Source: Bacteroidales bacterium UBA4363 (GTDB taxonomy: Bacteria > Bacteroidota > Bacteroidia > Bacteroidales > Paludibacteraceae). From it: DNA of 64,000 bases. Under the pieces are notes generated by a model. That model did not search any database and was not told the DNA's origin. It was given only the letters and a program-made list of their open reading frames with translations. The position numbers and the translations under genes are program-made. Shown in pieces: positions 8,304 to 17,522 of the stretch. The stretch's first letter is position 1. Each line of letters opens with the position of its first letter. The stretch spans positions 1 through 64,000 of the forward strand of contig DGSL01000001.1 of the NCBI GenBank assembly GCA_002393965.1. The letters are read 5' to 3'.

Positions 8304-9398
8304 ATGAATGTTCTTATACAACTGAGTCATCCGGCTCACTTTCATCTATACAAGAATGTGGCCCACAATCTGATACGAGATGGTCATAAAGTATTTATTC
8401 TTATTAAGACAAAGGACATACTTGAAGACTTGCTGAAACAGTCGGATCTACCTTATCACAACATACTGAAAGTTGCTCATCGTAAAAGCAAATTAGGAAT
8501 CGGAATCGACATGCTGTTCCGCGATTTGAAGATGTTTCTTTTTTCACTCCGTCACCACATAGACCTGCTCACAGGATCGACTCCAGAAGTAGCTCAGGTA
8601 GGTTGGTTTCTCCGTCGGTATAATATTGTTGTGGGAGAAGACGATGCGCCGGTTGTACCTATGTTTCAGAAAGTAGCTGGCCCATTTGTCGATACGTTGC
8701 TCACGCCAGTATCCTGTTTCAATGACACTATGGAGCATAGGTCTATCAAGACAGAATCCTATAATGAGTTAGCCTATCTACATCCTAATCATTTCACCCC
8801 TGACCGTCGTGTCGTCGAGAAATACTTTACGACAGACACTCCTTATTTCATTCTTCGTTTTGCGCGTCTTGATGCACATCATGATAATGGAATACAAGGG
8901 ATAAATACGGAAATAGCCACACGGCTTATTGAGATTCTGAAACCATACGGACGAATTTATATCACTTCTGAACGAGAACTCGAATCTCAGTTTGAACCTT
9001 ATAGGATTCAAATCCAGACAAAGGATATGCATCATGTAATGGCATTCTCTTCGCTATATATAGGTGACAGTCAGACAATGGCAGCTGAGGCTGGAGTACT
9101 TGGTGTCCCTTTTATTCGATTCAATGGTTTTGTGGGACGTATTGGTTATCTGAATGAACTTGAGAATAAGTATGAGATGGGGTATGGAATCAAACCAGAA
9201 AATGTGGATGATCTTTATTCCAAGGTAACGGAGTTATTGACCATGCCAGACAGGAAAGAGATTTTCCAAAAAAGAAGAGAGAAACTTCTTTCTGAAAAGA
9301 TTGACTATGCCGCTTTTCTGACCTGGTTTATTGAAAGCTATCCAGAATCGAAAAAAATAATGAAGAGTAATGCAGACTATCAGTTTCGATTCAGATAG
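8304..9398 (+). CDS. DUF354 protein, GT-B-like (glycosyltransferase/epimerase fold)
   Basis: 364 residues. The N-terminus (MNVLIQLSHPAHFHLYKNVA, then VFILIKTKD) is characteristic of DUF354 proteins, which share the GT-B fold of UDP-GlcNAc 2-epimerase and MurG-type transferases. The second half has GDSQTMAAEAGVLGVPFIRF, equivalent to the nucleotide-sugar-binding loop. Such genes sit in O-antigen and capsule clusters. It is the last gene of the operon and converges on the LysM gene with only 23 bases between. This gives the main hint that the operon feeds a surface glycan. Confidence 0.75.
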   Translation: MNVLIQLSHPAHFHLYKNVAHNLIRDGHKVFILIKTKDILEDLLKQSDLPYHNILKVAHRKSKLGIGIDMLFRDLKMFLFSLRHHIDLLTGSTPEVAQVGWFLRRYNIVVGEDDAPVVPMFQKVAGPFVDTLLTPVSCFNDTMEHRSIKTESYNELAYLHPNHFTPDRRVVEKYFTTDTPYFILRFARLDAHHDNGIQGINTEIATRLIEILKPYGRIYITSERELESQFEPYRIQIQTKDMHHVMAFSSLYIGDSQTMAAEAGVLGVPFIRFNGFVGRIGYLNELENKYEMGYGIKPENVDDLYSKVTELLTMPDRKEIFQKRREKLLSEKIDYAAFLTWFIESYPESKKIMKSNADYQFRFR

Positions 9399-9421
9399 TA
9401 CAGAATTTTTCCAAAAATCCT

Positions 9422-11143
9422 TTATTTAATTTTGGTCTTCAATCCGTTTTTTGAGCGCAGTAGAAAGCATCCTTCATTGATATAGCCACCGTTTGGATTC
9501 ATGCGCCTAAAAGCCAAACAACTTTGCAGTTGCTGTTCTGTTTCGTCCTTAGGAATGGTAAATGATTTTCCGTTGTGGCTTATATTCTTGATGAAATAAA
9601 CAGATAAGTCATGTCCCAAAAGATCGAATCTTGGATTTTCTGTGAGAGCGTTGGTGAAATTAGTTTGAAAGTAGTTCTGATAACGAAGATAGTTACTTCC
9701 CGAAGTAATGTAGAAAGAAGAAAAGTAGTAGATATCGTTTGCAAGATTTAATGATTCTTCCAACTCTTCAGAAGCGAATAATGAGATCGAGTAGGAGGGA
9801 ATATTCCAAGATTGTATTTCTACAATGCTTGTTTCTGCTTCATCGGGATCTTTTGTGCAAAGAACCAACAGATTATTTTTTTGTTGCAGTAAAGACTTAG
9901 AGGAAGACAGTTCTGTGGCCTTAACCTTCTGGAAGTGGATTTTTTTTGTTGTTAGATAATGTTGAAGAAAACCAGAAAAGTCATCGGTGGTATGTTGAGA
10001 GAACTGGATGAATATTATATTTTTATTAGAGAATTGATTTTCAAATAAATTTGCCATTCTCTGGAAAGAATATCTGGTATTTGCGTTAAATTGAAATAAA
10101 AAAGGATTATTATCTATTTCTGGAACTTTCTTTGAGAAAGGTATAACGACAGGAATTTCATTTCTCTTGGCAAATTCAGCAATCGGCTTGATCTGCAGAC
10201 CATATGCTGGTCCGATAATCAGATCTGATTTAACAATAGTCGGGTCATTCAGGATATGGCGTACTTTTTCTTCTGATTTTTCTGTATCATAAGTGTTTAG
10301 TTCAATATTGTATCCATGAGATTTTAATTCTTTTACACCCATCAAAATACCAGCATAGAAATCCAAAAATTTATTGATAGTAGCATCTTGATTAGAGGTG
10401 TTATCCAGCATCAGAGGAAGCAAAAGAACTACCCGGACTGATTTTCGGGGGTGTTGTTCAATAATCGTGTTTTCCTTTTTTTCTTTTGGAAGAGAAGATG
10501 GAATTGTTTTTTCTTCTGTTATTACGGCTTTTTTTTCTTCTTTAAATAAGGGAATCAAAAGAGTGTCACCGAATTTAAGTCCGTTTTTTATGTCTGGATT
10601 ATATTTTTCGATTTCGGAAATCGAGATATTTAAGTCCTTGCTAATGCCATATAATGTTTCCTTTTTTTGAACTACGTGTTTTAGGAATTCTTTTTTGTCG
10701 TTTGCTTTTCCTTTATTTATTGTAATTTCAACGCCTGTTTTCAGACCATTCACTAAATGGGGATTTAGTTTGAGCAGTTCTTCCTGTGTTATGTCGTATT
10801 CATGAGAAATAGAGTAAATGGTTTCTCCCTTTTTTACAATGTGTTTAATGCTGTTTTCATTTGAGTTCAAAGAAATATTTTTTTTATTCCTCTTAATCTC
10901 TGTATTTGGAATGCGAAGCGTCATACCTTCTTTTAGTCCATCAATAGCAGTGCTATTATAGCGTAATATCGTTTCTTGACTCACATCAAATTTCTTGCTG
11001 AGTTCGTATAGAGTTTCTTTTTTCTTGACAGTATATTCGAAGAAAGATATGCCATTTAGAGAGACGTTTTTCGGAGACTGAGTCTCTGCAAAAACATCGA
11101 AGCATACAAATGTTAATAAAAATAGATAGAGAAAAAAATTCAT
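9422..11143 (-). CDS. LysM-repeat protein with periplasmic-binding (PBP1) domain
   Basis: 573 residues from ATG 11141-11143; the residues upstream in frame are unconserved. Signal peptide MNFFLYLFLLTFVCFDVFA. Three LysM repeats follow (VKKKETLYELSKKFDV, VKKGETIYSISHEYDI, VQKKETLYGISKDLNI, about residues 30-205), then a lysine/glutamate-rich linker and a type I periplasmic-binding fold (VRVVLLLPLMLDNTS, DLIIGPAYGLQIKPIAEF). LysM binds peptidoglycan GlcNAc; the C-terminal domain resembles amino-acid-receptor and LpoA-like folds, which suggests a cell-wall-attached periplasmic sensor or synthase activator. It follows the LptF/G permease with 11 bases between, in one operon. The function is not established. 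Confidence 0.8.
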   Translation of the reverse strand: MNFFLYLFLLTFVCFDVFAETQSPKNVSLNGISFFEYTVKKKETLYELSKKFDVSQETILRYNSTAIDGLKEGMTLRIPNTEIKRNKKNISLNSNENSIKHIVKKGETIYSISHEYDITQEELLKLNPHLVNGLKTGVEITINKGKANDKKEFLKHVVQKKETLYGISKDLNISISEIEKYNPDIKNGLKFGDTLLIPLFKEEKKAVITEEKTIPSSLPKEKKENTIIEQHPRKSVRVVLLLPLMLDNTSNQDATINKFLDFYAGILMGVKELKSHGYNIELNTYDTEKSEEKVRHILNDPTIVKSDLIIGPAYGLQIKPIAEFAKRNEIPVVIPFSKKVPEIDNNPFLFQFNANTRYSFQRMANLFENQFSNKNIIFIQFSQHTTDDFSGFLQHYLTTKKIHFQKVKATELSSSKSLLQQKNNLLVLCTKDPDEAETSIVEIQSWNIPSYSISLFASEELEESLNLANDIYYFSSFYITSGSNYLRYQNYFQTNFTNALTENPRFDLLGHDLSVYFIKNISHNGKSFTIPKDETEQQLQSCLAFRRMNPNGGYINEGCFLLRSKNGLKTKIK

Positions 11144-11154
11144 TTGTATAGGTC

Positions 11155-12228
11155 TTATTTTGGGGCTTTTCGATAGAGAAATAAAGCTATGATTGCAAAA
11201 ATGATATTGGGGAACCAAGCAGCTAGAATAGATGGCATTTTGCCATTGATACTGAAAGAGGAACTGAATGTCTGAAACAGAACGTAGGTGGCACTCAGTC
11301 CTATTCCGATGCCTAAATTAGCCCCAGTCCCGCCTCGTACCTTTCTTGCACTCAGGCTTACTCCGATAAGGGTGAGGATAAATGCAGCAAAAGGACTTGA
11401 AAACCGTTGGTAATATTCCCCTTCAAAAGCCTTAATATTTCCAACGCCTCTTTGTCTTTGTCGTTCGATGTACTCTCCTAATTCTTTGTTGTTCATTTGC
11501 GGAGCTTCCTTGACAGTGACAAACAAGTCATTTGGTTGGACATTGATTGTAGTATCTAATGACGTTCCGCTTGTGAGGTTTTCATACATGCCGTCGAATG
11601 TTCGGAGAGTATAGTCATGTATTCTCCAGTGATTTAGTGTGTCCCAATATATGTTCGTTGCCGTAAGTCTAGATTTAAGTTGTTTACCATCAAAACTTTC
11701 AAGAGAGATATTATGTCCCGTTTTACTATCCATATCAAAGTCTTGAATATATAGGATGACATTGTCACTCACTTCCATTTGAATATTGTCAATGTTGTCT
11801 TTTTTGAATTTTTTGATGTATTCATTTTCAAAAATCAATCTTCTTTGGTTGGCAGGCGGGATGATATATCCACCAAACAAGAATAAAAAAACAGCAATCA
11901 GAGCAGCCGTAGAGAAGTAGGGTAATAACAACCGTCTAAAACTAATACCAGAGGCTTGCATAGCAATTATTTCACTGTTCCCTGCCAGTTTTGAGGTAAA
12001 AAAGATGACAGATATAAATACAAAAAGAGGGGAGAACATATTGAAATAATAGGGTAATAGATTTAGGTAATAGTCGAAGATAATTTTAGTCAGAGGCGCG
12101 TGATGTTCAGACAGTTTGTCTAATTTCTCTGTAAGGTCGAATGCTATTGTAATAGCCATAATCAGAACAATTGTCAATCCAAATGTTCCGAGGAATTTTC
12201 TCATTATGTACCAATCCAGTTTCTTCAT
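11155..12228 (-). CDS. LptF/LptG family permease (LPS export)
   Basis: About 357 residues. The N-terminal MKKLDWYIMRKFLGTFGL is the typical start of the YjgP/YjgQ family; an ATG at 12246 would overlap tgt and is less likely. Six membrane segments are predictable, three at each end, around a periplasmic beta-jellyroll domain. This is the ABC-transporter permease that, with LptB and a second permease, extracts lipopolysaccharide from the inner membrane and passes it to the Lpt bridge. Bacteroidota encode LptF and LptG at separate sites; which one this is cannot be decided by eye. It lies 10 bases after tgt. Confidence 0.88.
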   Translation of the reverse strand: MKKLDWYIMRKFLGTFGLTIVLIMAITIAFDLTEKLDKLSEHHAPLTKIIFDYYLNLLPYYFNMFSPLFVFISVIFFTSKLAGNSEIIAMQASGISFRRLLLPYFSTAALIAVFLFLFGGYIIPPANQRRLIFENEYIKKFKKDNIDNIQMEVSDNVILYIQDFDMDSKTGHNISLESFDGKQLKSRLTATNIYWDTLNHWRIHDYTLRTFDGMYENLTSGTSLDTTINVQPNDLFVTVKEAPQMNNKELGEYIERQRQRGVGNIKAFEGEYYQRFSSPFAAFILTLIGVSLSARKVRGGTGANLGIGIGLSATYVLFQTFSSSFSINGKMPSILAAWFPNIIFAIIALFLYRKAPK

Positions 12229-12238
12229 TGCGTGTTTT

Positions 12239-13369
12239 TTATACACGTTGGTTCAGTTGTCTAACAACTTTAGTTTTCCATATTGAGAAATCTCCGACAA
12301 TGATGTGTTCACGAGCCTGTCTAACAAGTTCCAAATAGAAAGCCAAATTGTGAACGCTTGCAATTTGCAGTCCCAGATATTCTTGAGCCTTGAAGAGATG
12401 GTGAACGTATGCTTTAGTGTAGCATCGGTCAACATACGAGGTACCATTACTATCTAAGATGTCGAAATCGTTTGCCCATTTTGCGTTACGAATATTGACA
12501 GTGCCTTGCCAAGTAAACAGTTGACCGTTCCGGCCATTGCGAGTTGGCATGACACAGTCAAACATATCAACCCCTCGTTCTATGGCTTCCAGAATGTTTT
12601 GAGGGGTTCCGACTCCCATCAGATAACGAGGTTTTTCTTTTGGTAGAATTTCGTTAACAACTTCGATCATATCGTACATGACTTCGGTTGGTTCGCCTAC
12701 GGCGAGCCCTCCTATGGCATTACCGTCAGCATTTTTGTCTGCAATGTATTTAGCAGATTCCGTACGGAGATCTTTATATACACATCCTTGAACAATTGGG
12801 AAAAGAGCCTGAGAATAGCCGTATAGTGGGGAGGTAGAGTTGAATTGTTCAAAGCAACGGTCCAACCAACGGTGTGTGCGTTGCATGGATTCCTTGGCAT
12901 ATTTGTAATCTGTAGTTCCCGGAGTACATTCATCAAGGGCCATGATAATGTCGGCACCGATACTCCGTTCAATATCCATTACTTTTTCGGGAGTAAACAG
13001 GTGTTTGCTGCCATCAATATGGCTTCGGAAGTAGACCCCTTCTTCTTTGATCTTTCGTTGAGAGGAAAGAGAAAAGACTTGGAAACCTCCTGAATCTGTC
13101 AGAATAGGGCGATCCCATCCGTTGAAACGATGTAATCCGCCGGCTTGTTCAATAATCGAGGTTCCTGGTCGAAGATACAGATGATACGTATTACCCAAGA
13201 TAATTTGGGCATTGATATCATCTTTGAGTTCTCTTTGTTCTACTGCTTTTACAGTCCCTTGTGTGCCAACAGGCATGAAAATGGGGGTAAAGATATCCCC
13301 ATGTTCGGTCTTGATTTTTCCTGCTCGTGCCTGAGAAGCAGTATCCGTATTTTGAAGTTCAAAATCCAT
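12239..13369 (-). CDS. tgt: Queuine/preQ1 tRNA-guanine transglycosylase
   Basis: 376 residues from ATG 13367-13369 (MDFELQNTD). Conserved blocks are TPIFMPVGTQGTVKAV, ILGNTYHLYLRPG, LTDSGGFQVFSLS (with the catalytic Asp region), GGLAVGEP and the C-terminal zinc region FDCVMPTRNGRNGQLFTW...DRCYTKAYVHHL. It exchanges guanine 34 in GU(N)-anticodon tRNAs for preQ1. A -7-like box (TATCTTTG, minus strand) lies at 13389-13396 just upstream, so transcription of tgt-lptF/G-LysM probably starts here. Confidence 0.95.
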   Translation of the reverse strand: MDFELQNTDTASQARAGKIKTEHGDIFTPIFMPVGTQGTVKAVEQRELKDDINAQIILGNTYHLYLRPGTSIIEQAGGLHRFNGWDRPILTDSGGFQVFSLSSQRKIKEEGVYFRSHIDGSKHLFTPEKVMDIERSIGADIIMALDECTPGTTDYKYAKESMQRTHRWLDRCFEQFNSTSPLYGYSQALFPIVQGCVYKDLRTESAKYIADKNADGNAIGGLAVGEPTEVMYDMIEVVNEILPKEKPRYLMGVGTPQNILEAIERGVDMFDCVMPTRNGRNGQLFTWQGTVNIRNAKWANDFDILDSNGTSYVDRCYTKAYVHHLFKAQEYLGLQIASVHNLAFYLELVRQAREHIIVGDFSIWKTKVVRQLNQRV

Positions 13370-13510
13370 ATTTGTTCCTCTTCGAGAACAAAGATACATT
13401 CTTTTCCGAATACAGTTTGATTCTCATAGATAAATAGGGGAGATGAAATATAATCCTAAAGTAGATCAGACTATCGAAAAATCTGCAAAGAGTTATTTTT
13501 TCATGTAGTA
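13370..13510. other. Intergenic region between mtaB and tgt
   Basis: 141 bases holding the likely tgt promoter -7 box (13389-13396, minus strand). No terminator-like stem was seen for mtaB. Confidence 0.4.
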
Positions 13511-14839
13511 TCATATTGAATCTACAGTCATTGACAACTGTGATTCAGAACTAAAATTTCCAATTTTTATTTTTTCAATGGAGTTAATCTTTCGTTCATC
13601 ATAGGGTGCTGTGATACGAATGTAGTTCTCTGTAAATCCATACATGTTTTTGCCTTTTTTTGCAGCCTCCCATAAAACAGTTGCCGTTTTCCCAATGTTA
13701 GCCTTATAGAAATCTAACAGTTTCTTATCTGATATTTTGTGTAGTATTTCGCTTCGTTCTTTTTTTTCGTTTGGGGTTACTCTGTATGGTATTTCCAAGG
13801 CCTTTGTTCCTGCACGTTCAGAATAGCTGAAGACATGCAGTTGAGATATATCTAATTTCTGAATGAATTCAGTACTTTCATTAAAGAATTCCGGTCTCTC
13901 TCCTCGTGTACCAACAATAACGTCAACTCCGATAAAAGCGTTTGGCATCCATTTTTTTATCATATGTACCTTTTCTGCAAACAGTTCTCTTTTATATCTT
14001 CTGTGCATCAGTTCAAGCACCGAGTTGCACCCTGATTGTAATGGAATGTGGAAATGAGGAGCAAAGTGTTTTGATTCAGCTACAAAGAGAATTATTTCAT
14101 CTGTCAGCAGATTAGGCTCTATACTAGAGATGCGATACCTTTCGACTATTTCATTTTCGTCTAGTCTTCGTATGAGTTGATAAAGATTCTCGGAAGTCCC
14201 TTTGCCAAAATCACCTAGATTAACTCCAGTTAGGACAATCTCCTTTGCTCCTTCAGCAGCTGCTTTTCTTGCGGAATTTAATGTTTCTTCTATACTTGCA
14301 CTCCTACTTCTTCCTCTAGCAAAAGGAATGGTACAGTAAGTGCAGTAATAGTCACATCCATCCTGTATTTTCAAGAAATGTCGGGTACGTTCATCGTATG
14401 AACAAGAAGGAGCGAAGTTGCGTATGTTTTTCGTCTGGGTATGGTGGATTTCGGCATGATTTTGTTTCTTGTTCTGATGATCTTGAACCATTCCTACGTA
14501 TTGTTCAATATCAAACTTTTCCTTTATGCCTAAGACGAGTTCCACACCCTCTAAATTTGCCAATTCTTCTGGTTTGAGTTGTGCGTAACAACCAGTGACA
14601 ATTATTAATGCGTTGGGGTGTATACGATGTAGATGAGAGATAGCCTGTCTGCATTTATGATCCGCGGTGTCTGTTACGGAACAAGTATTAACTATGCATA
14701 GGTCGGCCTGTTCGCCTTTCTTTGCATTACGGAAACCATGTTCATTCAATTGTTTTGCAATTGCGGATGTTTCTGCGAAATTTAACTTGCAGCCCAAGGT
14801 GTGGTATGCAACGGAGAACGTTTCTTTTGATTTCTTCAT
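13511..14839 (-). CDS. mtaB: tRNA t6A37 methylthiotransferase MtaB
   Basis: 442 residues from ATG 14837-14839 (MKKSKETFSVAYHTLGCKLN); an alternative ATG at 14863 would overlap the upstream gene's end. N-terminal UPF0004 domain with GCKLNFAETSAI and cysteines in NTCSVT and GCYAQ. The radical-SAM motif is CDYYCTYCTIPFARGRSRS, and a C-terminal TRAM domain follows. These enzymes add a methylthio group to N6-threonylcarbamoyladenosine at tRNA position 37. The TLGCKLNFAET form separates MtaB from MiaB and RimO. It starts 1 base after the lipoprotein gene's stop codon. Confidence 0.93.
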   Translation of the reverse strand: MKKSKETFSVAYHTLGCKLNFAETSAIAKQLNEHGFRNAKKGEQADLCIVNTCSVTDTADHKCRQAISHLHRIHPNALIIVTGCYAQLKPEELANLEGVELVLGIKEKFDIEQYVGMVQDHQNKKQNHAEIHHTQTKNIRNFAPSCSYDERTRHFLKIQDGCDYYCTYCTIPFARGRSRSASIEETLNSARKAAAEGAKEIVLTGVNLGDFGKGTSENLYQLIRRLDENEIVERYRISSIEPNLLTDEIILFVAESKHFAPHFHIPLQSGCNSVLELMHRRYKRELFAEKVHMIKKWMPNAFIGVDVIVGTRGERPEFFNESTEFIQKLDISQLHVFSYSERAGTKALEIPYRVTPNEKKERSEILHKISDKKLLDFYKANIGKTATVLWEAAKKGKNMYGFTENYIRITAPYDERKINSIEKIKIGNFSSESQLSMTVDSI

Positions 14840-14840
14840 G

Positions 14841-15323
14841 TCAAAATGGAATTTCTTCTCCACTGACTATATCGACCTTTGTGTATTTTTTTGTTCGGAT
14901 ATAGTAGTTGTATGTTTCGTAAGTTTCAAATCTATCTTCACCATCATATCCTGCTTTGATAACTATTTTATCACCTTGTGATAGAAATGTAAATGTCAGC
15001 CCTTTCTTTCCTTGTGTCATTTCTTTGATACTTTTGTCATACTCCAGACATTCTTTTTTCTGGTTTAGATAGTTCCGTATTTGGTTGTTCAGTTCTTCGT
15101 TGTTACTACTAATGTGGACGTCTTTCCTTTTGGGAGAATTAGACGGAGCGATGGTATTTTGCTTTTCATTATTATCTATAAGTATTTGTTCTGTAGAGTC
15201 TTGGTTATTTGTAGAAACAATTAAAGAATCTTCATCATTAGGGGATGTGTTGATTGTTTCTTTCTTGCAGCTTCCTAATATGGTGCAAAGAGAAATACAG
15301 AATAAAATGAAATTATTTTTCAT
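14841..15323 (-). CDS. Small lipoprotein of unknown function
   Basis: 160 residues. A lipoprotein signal peptide is clear (MKNNFILFCISLCTILGSC, lipobox LGSC with Cys at 19), followed by a Ser/Asn/Asp-rich linker and a C-terminal region with KGLTFTFLSQGDKIVIKAGYDG. No family recognised. It is located between the LuxR regulator and mtaB, 20 bases from the former, so likely in the same transcript. Surface or periplasmic membrane anchoring is the only supported statement. Confidence 0.65.
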   Translation of the reverse strand: MKNNFILFCISLCTILGSCKKETINTSPNDEDSLIVSTNNQDSTEQILIDNNEKQNTIAPSNSPKRKDVHISSNNEELNNQIRNYLNQKKECLEYDKSIKEMTQGKKGLTFTFLSQGDKIVIKAGYDGEDRFETYETYNYYIRTKKYTKVDIVSGEEIPF

Positions 15324-15343
15324 TATAGTTGTTTTATTATTTT

Positions 15344-15937
15344 TCAGTCGATGTCGTTATATGAGATTAGATTATTCAGAAGGGCATATACAGTTAAACC
15401 ACTGACTGATTTTATGCCAGTTTTTTTGACAATATTTTTTCTGTGACTAATGACTGTATGAATTGATATATAGTATTTTTCTGCTATTTCCTTGTTGGTC
15501 AAACCTCTCGCTATGGCTACGAGAATTTCGTTTTCACGATCAGTCAGTTCCTCAGATTCATTTTTGCGTTCTGTCTTCTCATTTCGTTTCAGGGCTTGTA
15601 GTTTATTTTGGATGCGAGTGTCATTGTCGTTGATGCTGATTTCGGCATCAAATTGATCCCGTATTTCTTTGTCCACGAAACTATATTCTATAGCGACGAG
15701 AGAACATTCATCATTTATTCCATATAGTTGTCGGATGTTGCGGCGAGATGAGGGATCCAACAGACATGGATTGAATAGTAAGAGATCTGGGATACGAGCA
15801 AGGAGGTGTTCTGTCAGTCGGTTTGTATCGAAATAGAAAGCGTCGACCGTGAAGTCCTGGATTCGTTGAATGATATTTTTCAAACCTTCCTGAACTATAG
15901 GGGAAGGTTCGACAATCATGATTTTTTTTTCTTTCAT
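15344..15937 (-). CDS. LuxR-type regulator with degenerate receiver domain
   Basis: 197 residues from ATG 15935-15937, which overlaps the hemerythrin gene's stop (ATGA). The N-terminus resembles a response-regulator receiver (IMIVEPSPIVQEGLKNII), but the acidic pair of strand 1 is EP and the expected phospho-Asp at the end of strand 3 is Asn (PDLLLFNPCLLD). The C-terminal GerE helix-turn-helix is intact: LTDRENEILVAIARGLTNKE and IHTVISHRKNIVKKTG. It therefore looks like a DNA-binding regulator that is not phosphorylated in the standard way. Coupling to the hemerythrin gene suggests it acts with it. Confidence 0.85.
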   Translation of the reverse strand: MKEKKIMIVEPSPIVQEGLKNIIQRIQDFTVDAFYFDTNRLTEHLLARIPDLLLFNPCLLDPSSRRNIRQLYGINDECSLVAIEYSFVDKEIRDQFDAEISINDNDTRIQNKLQALKRNEKTERKNESEELTDRENEILVAIARGLTNKEIAEKYYISIHTVISHRKNIVKKTGIKSVSGLTVYALLNNLISYNDID

Positions 15938-16626
15938 ACCCGATTCTCCTTCTCCAAGCATTTAACAATAGGGCTTAAGATAAGATCTTCAATAAGTGTG
16001 TGAGTATCAAGGTCTTCTTGAAAGTGAAACAGTTTATCAAGAAGATCAATTTTCTGCATATCATGTTCTGGCATTGACATATACTTGATAATGATATTTT
16101 TCAGGTCAGTAAGTTTGTCTTCGATATTTTGATGATGTATTTCAGATTGTTCTTTCGGCGTTTTCTGCTTGATGTTTTTGCAAAGGTTCAAAATGTAAGG
16201 AAACATCACATTTTCTTCGTATAGAAGATGTTTTTTTACTTCGGAAGAGTATTCGTTGAAGAAATGAGCCAGAGCCTTTTCTGTATTCTCATTATAGTAT
16301 TTTGCAAGAGATACCAGCGCTTTTTTGATTTCTGGAATTTTAATTTTTCGATAATAGTTATGTGAATTTTGTAAAAACAGAACGAGTTTTTCTGCATATT
16401 TAGGGTAATCAACATCAGAGAGACTTGATTTCTGAAGGGAGTTAATATTGCAAATAGTCAAGAAAAGATCGGTAGGAAGTTTAGCTTTCTGGCATACCTC
16501 ATCTATGCTTTGATCTCCAAATCCAAGAGGGATACAGAATCGGTTGATGACATGCAAGTAGTTGTGATTCATGTGTACGATGTCTGCCATTTTCATGTTG
16601 GCTGTAATCTGTATTTTACTTTGCAT
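15934..16626 (-). CDS. Hemerythrin-domain protein (ScdA-like)
   Basis: 230 residues. The N-terminal 70 residues resemble the helical head of ScdA/YtfE repair proteins (MADIVHMNHNYLHVINRFCI, GDQSIDEVCQKAKLP). The rest is a four-helix hemerythrin domain with di-iron ligand candidates HNYY, HLLYEENVMFP (HxxxE), HHQNIEDKL and HTLIEDLILSP (HxxxED). Hemerythrin-like domains bind oxygen or nitric oxide at a di-iron centre; ScdA/YtfE repair iron-sulfur clusters. The last codon overlaps the start of a LuxR-type regulator, so an oxygen/NO signalling pair is plausible. Confidence 0.82.
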   Translation of the reverse strand: MQSKIQITANMKMADIVHMNHNYLHVINRFCIPLGFGDQSIDEVCQKAKLPTDLFLTICNINSLQKSSLSDVDYPKYAEKLVLFLQNSHNYYRKIKIPEIKKALVSLAKYYNENTEKALAHFFNEYSSEVKKHLLYEENVMFPYILNLCKNIKQKTPKEQSEIHHQNIEDKLTDLKNIIIKYMSMPEHDMQKIDLLDKLFHFQEDLDTHTLIEDLILSPIVKCLEKENRV

Positions 16627-16667
16627 ATAATAATATTGTTTTAACTAATTTATCTGTTTTCCTTTTC

Positions 16668-17522
16668 TTACCAAGAACCTCCGGCTCCTCCACCTCCAAA
16701 ACTTCCCCCTCCAAATCCTCCAAAATTGTTATTAAAGTTTGATGAGCTAAATTCTCCGTTTGGGTTGTTGTATTTTTTTCTTGAGTTCAAATAAGAGCCT
16801 GCCGTATATGTAGCATTATAATAAAACAGTCTTGAATTTCTACGAATGATAAGAAAAATGATAATAATGGTAAAAATCAAACTAAACCAACTGAATTTAT
16901 CTTCTTTTCCGTTCTTCTTACGTGGTAAATGATATTCTTTCCTTGCATACTTAAACAATTGATCGCAAGCTTTGTATATACCTGTGTAGTAGTCATTCAC
17001 TTTAAAGAAAGGAATCATGGAGTTTTGGATAATTTCAGAACAGATTGCATCTGGGATAGCGCCTTCCAACCCGTATCCAGTAGCAATGAATACTTCGCCT
17101 CTTCCTGTTTCATTTTTAGGCTTTACAAGAATAACGATTCCGTTGTTGTATTCTTTATTTCCTATACCCCAACTTCGTCCAATCAATGTGGCATATTCAG
17201 CCTTGTCTTGTCCATTGAGATTGTCTACCGTTACAACACAAATTTGGTTACTCGTAGAATCATCTATCATAATGAGGTATTGCTCCAATTTTTCTGACTG
17301 TTCTTTTGTAAAGAGATTAGCGAAATCATTTACCAGATGTGGAGGTTGGGGTCTAGTTGGTATTTCTACGGCTACAGTTTCAGTCAAGCATACGATTTCC
17401 AAAGCGATAATAATCACGAAACGTATGACAAATGAAAATAGGAGATCATTCGTCGTACTTTTGTTTGAAAGATGGCAATTATTCAAATTCAAAAGAAATC
17501 TCGTTTGGTAGTTCATTGACAT
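16668..17522 (-). CDS. TPM-domain membrane protein (YgcG-like)
   Basis: 284 residues. The TPM domain (PPHLVNDFANLFTKEQSEKL to about residue 200) follows a hydrophobic N-terminal segment, then a transmembrane helix (FSLIFTIIIIFLIIRR) and a glycine-rich tail (GGFGGGSFGGGGAGGSW). This is the domain order of YgcG proteins. Start is uncertain: ATG 17522 gives a 44-base overlap with the upstream TPM gene, and no later ATG precedes the domain; a GTG within the hydrophobic stretch is possible. It groups with a second TPM gene and lemA, a common trio. Molecular function of the trio is not established. Confidence 0.78.
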   Translation of the reverse strand: MSMNYQTRFLLNLNNCHLSNKSTTNDLLFSFVIRFVIIIALEIVCLTETVAVEIPTRPQPPHLVNDFANLFTKEQSEKLEQYLIMIDDSTSNQICVVTVDNLNGQDKAEYATLIGRSWGIGNKEYNNGIVILVKPKNETGRGEVFIATGYGLEGAIPDAICSEIIQNSMIPFFKVNDYYTGIYKACDQLFKYARKEYHLPRKKNGKEDKFSWFSLIFTIIIIFLIIRRNSRLFYYNATYTAGSYLNSRKKYNNPNGEFSSSNFNNNFGGFGGGSFGGGGAGGSW

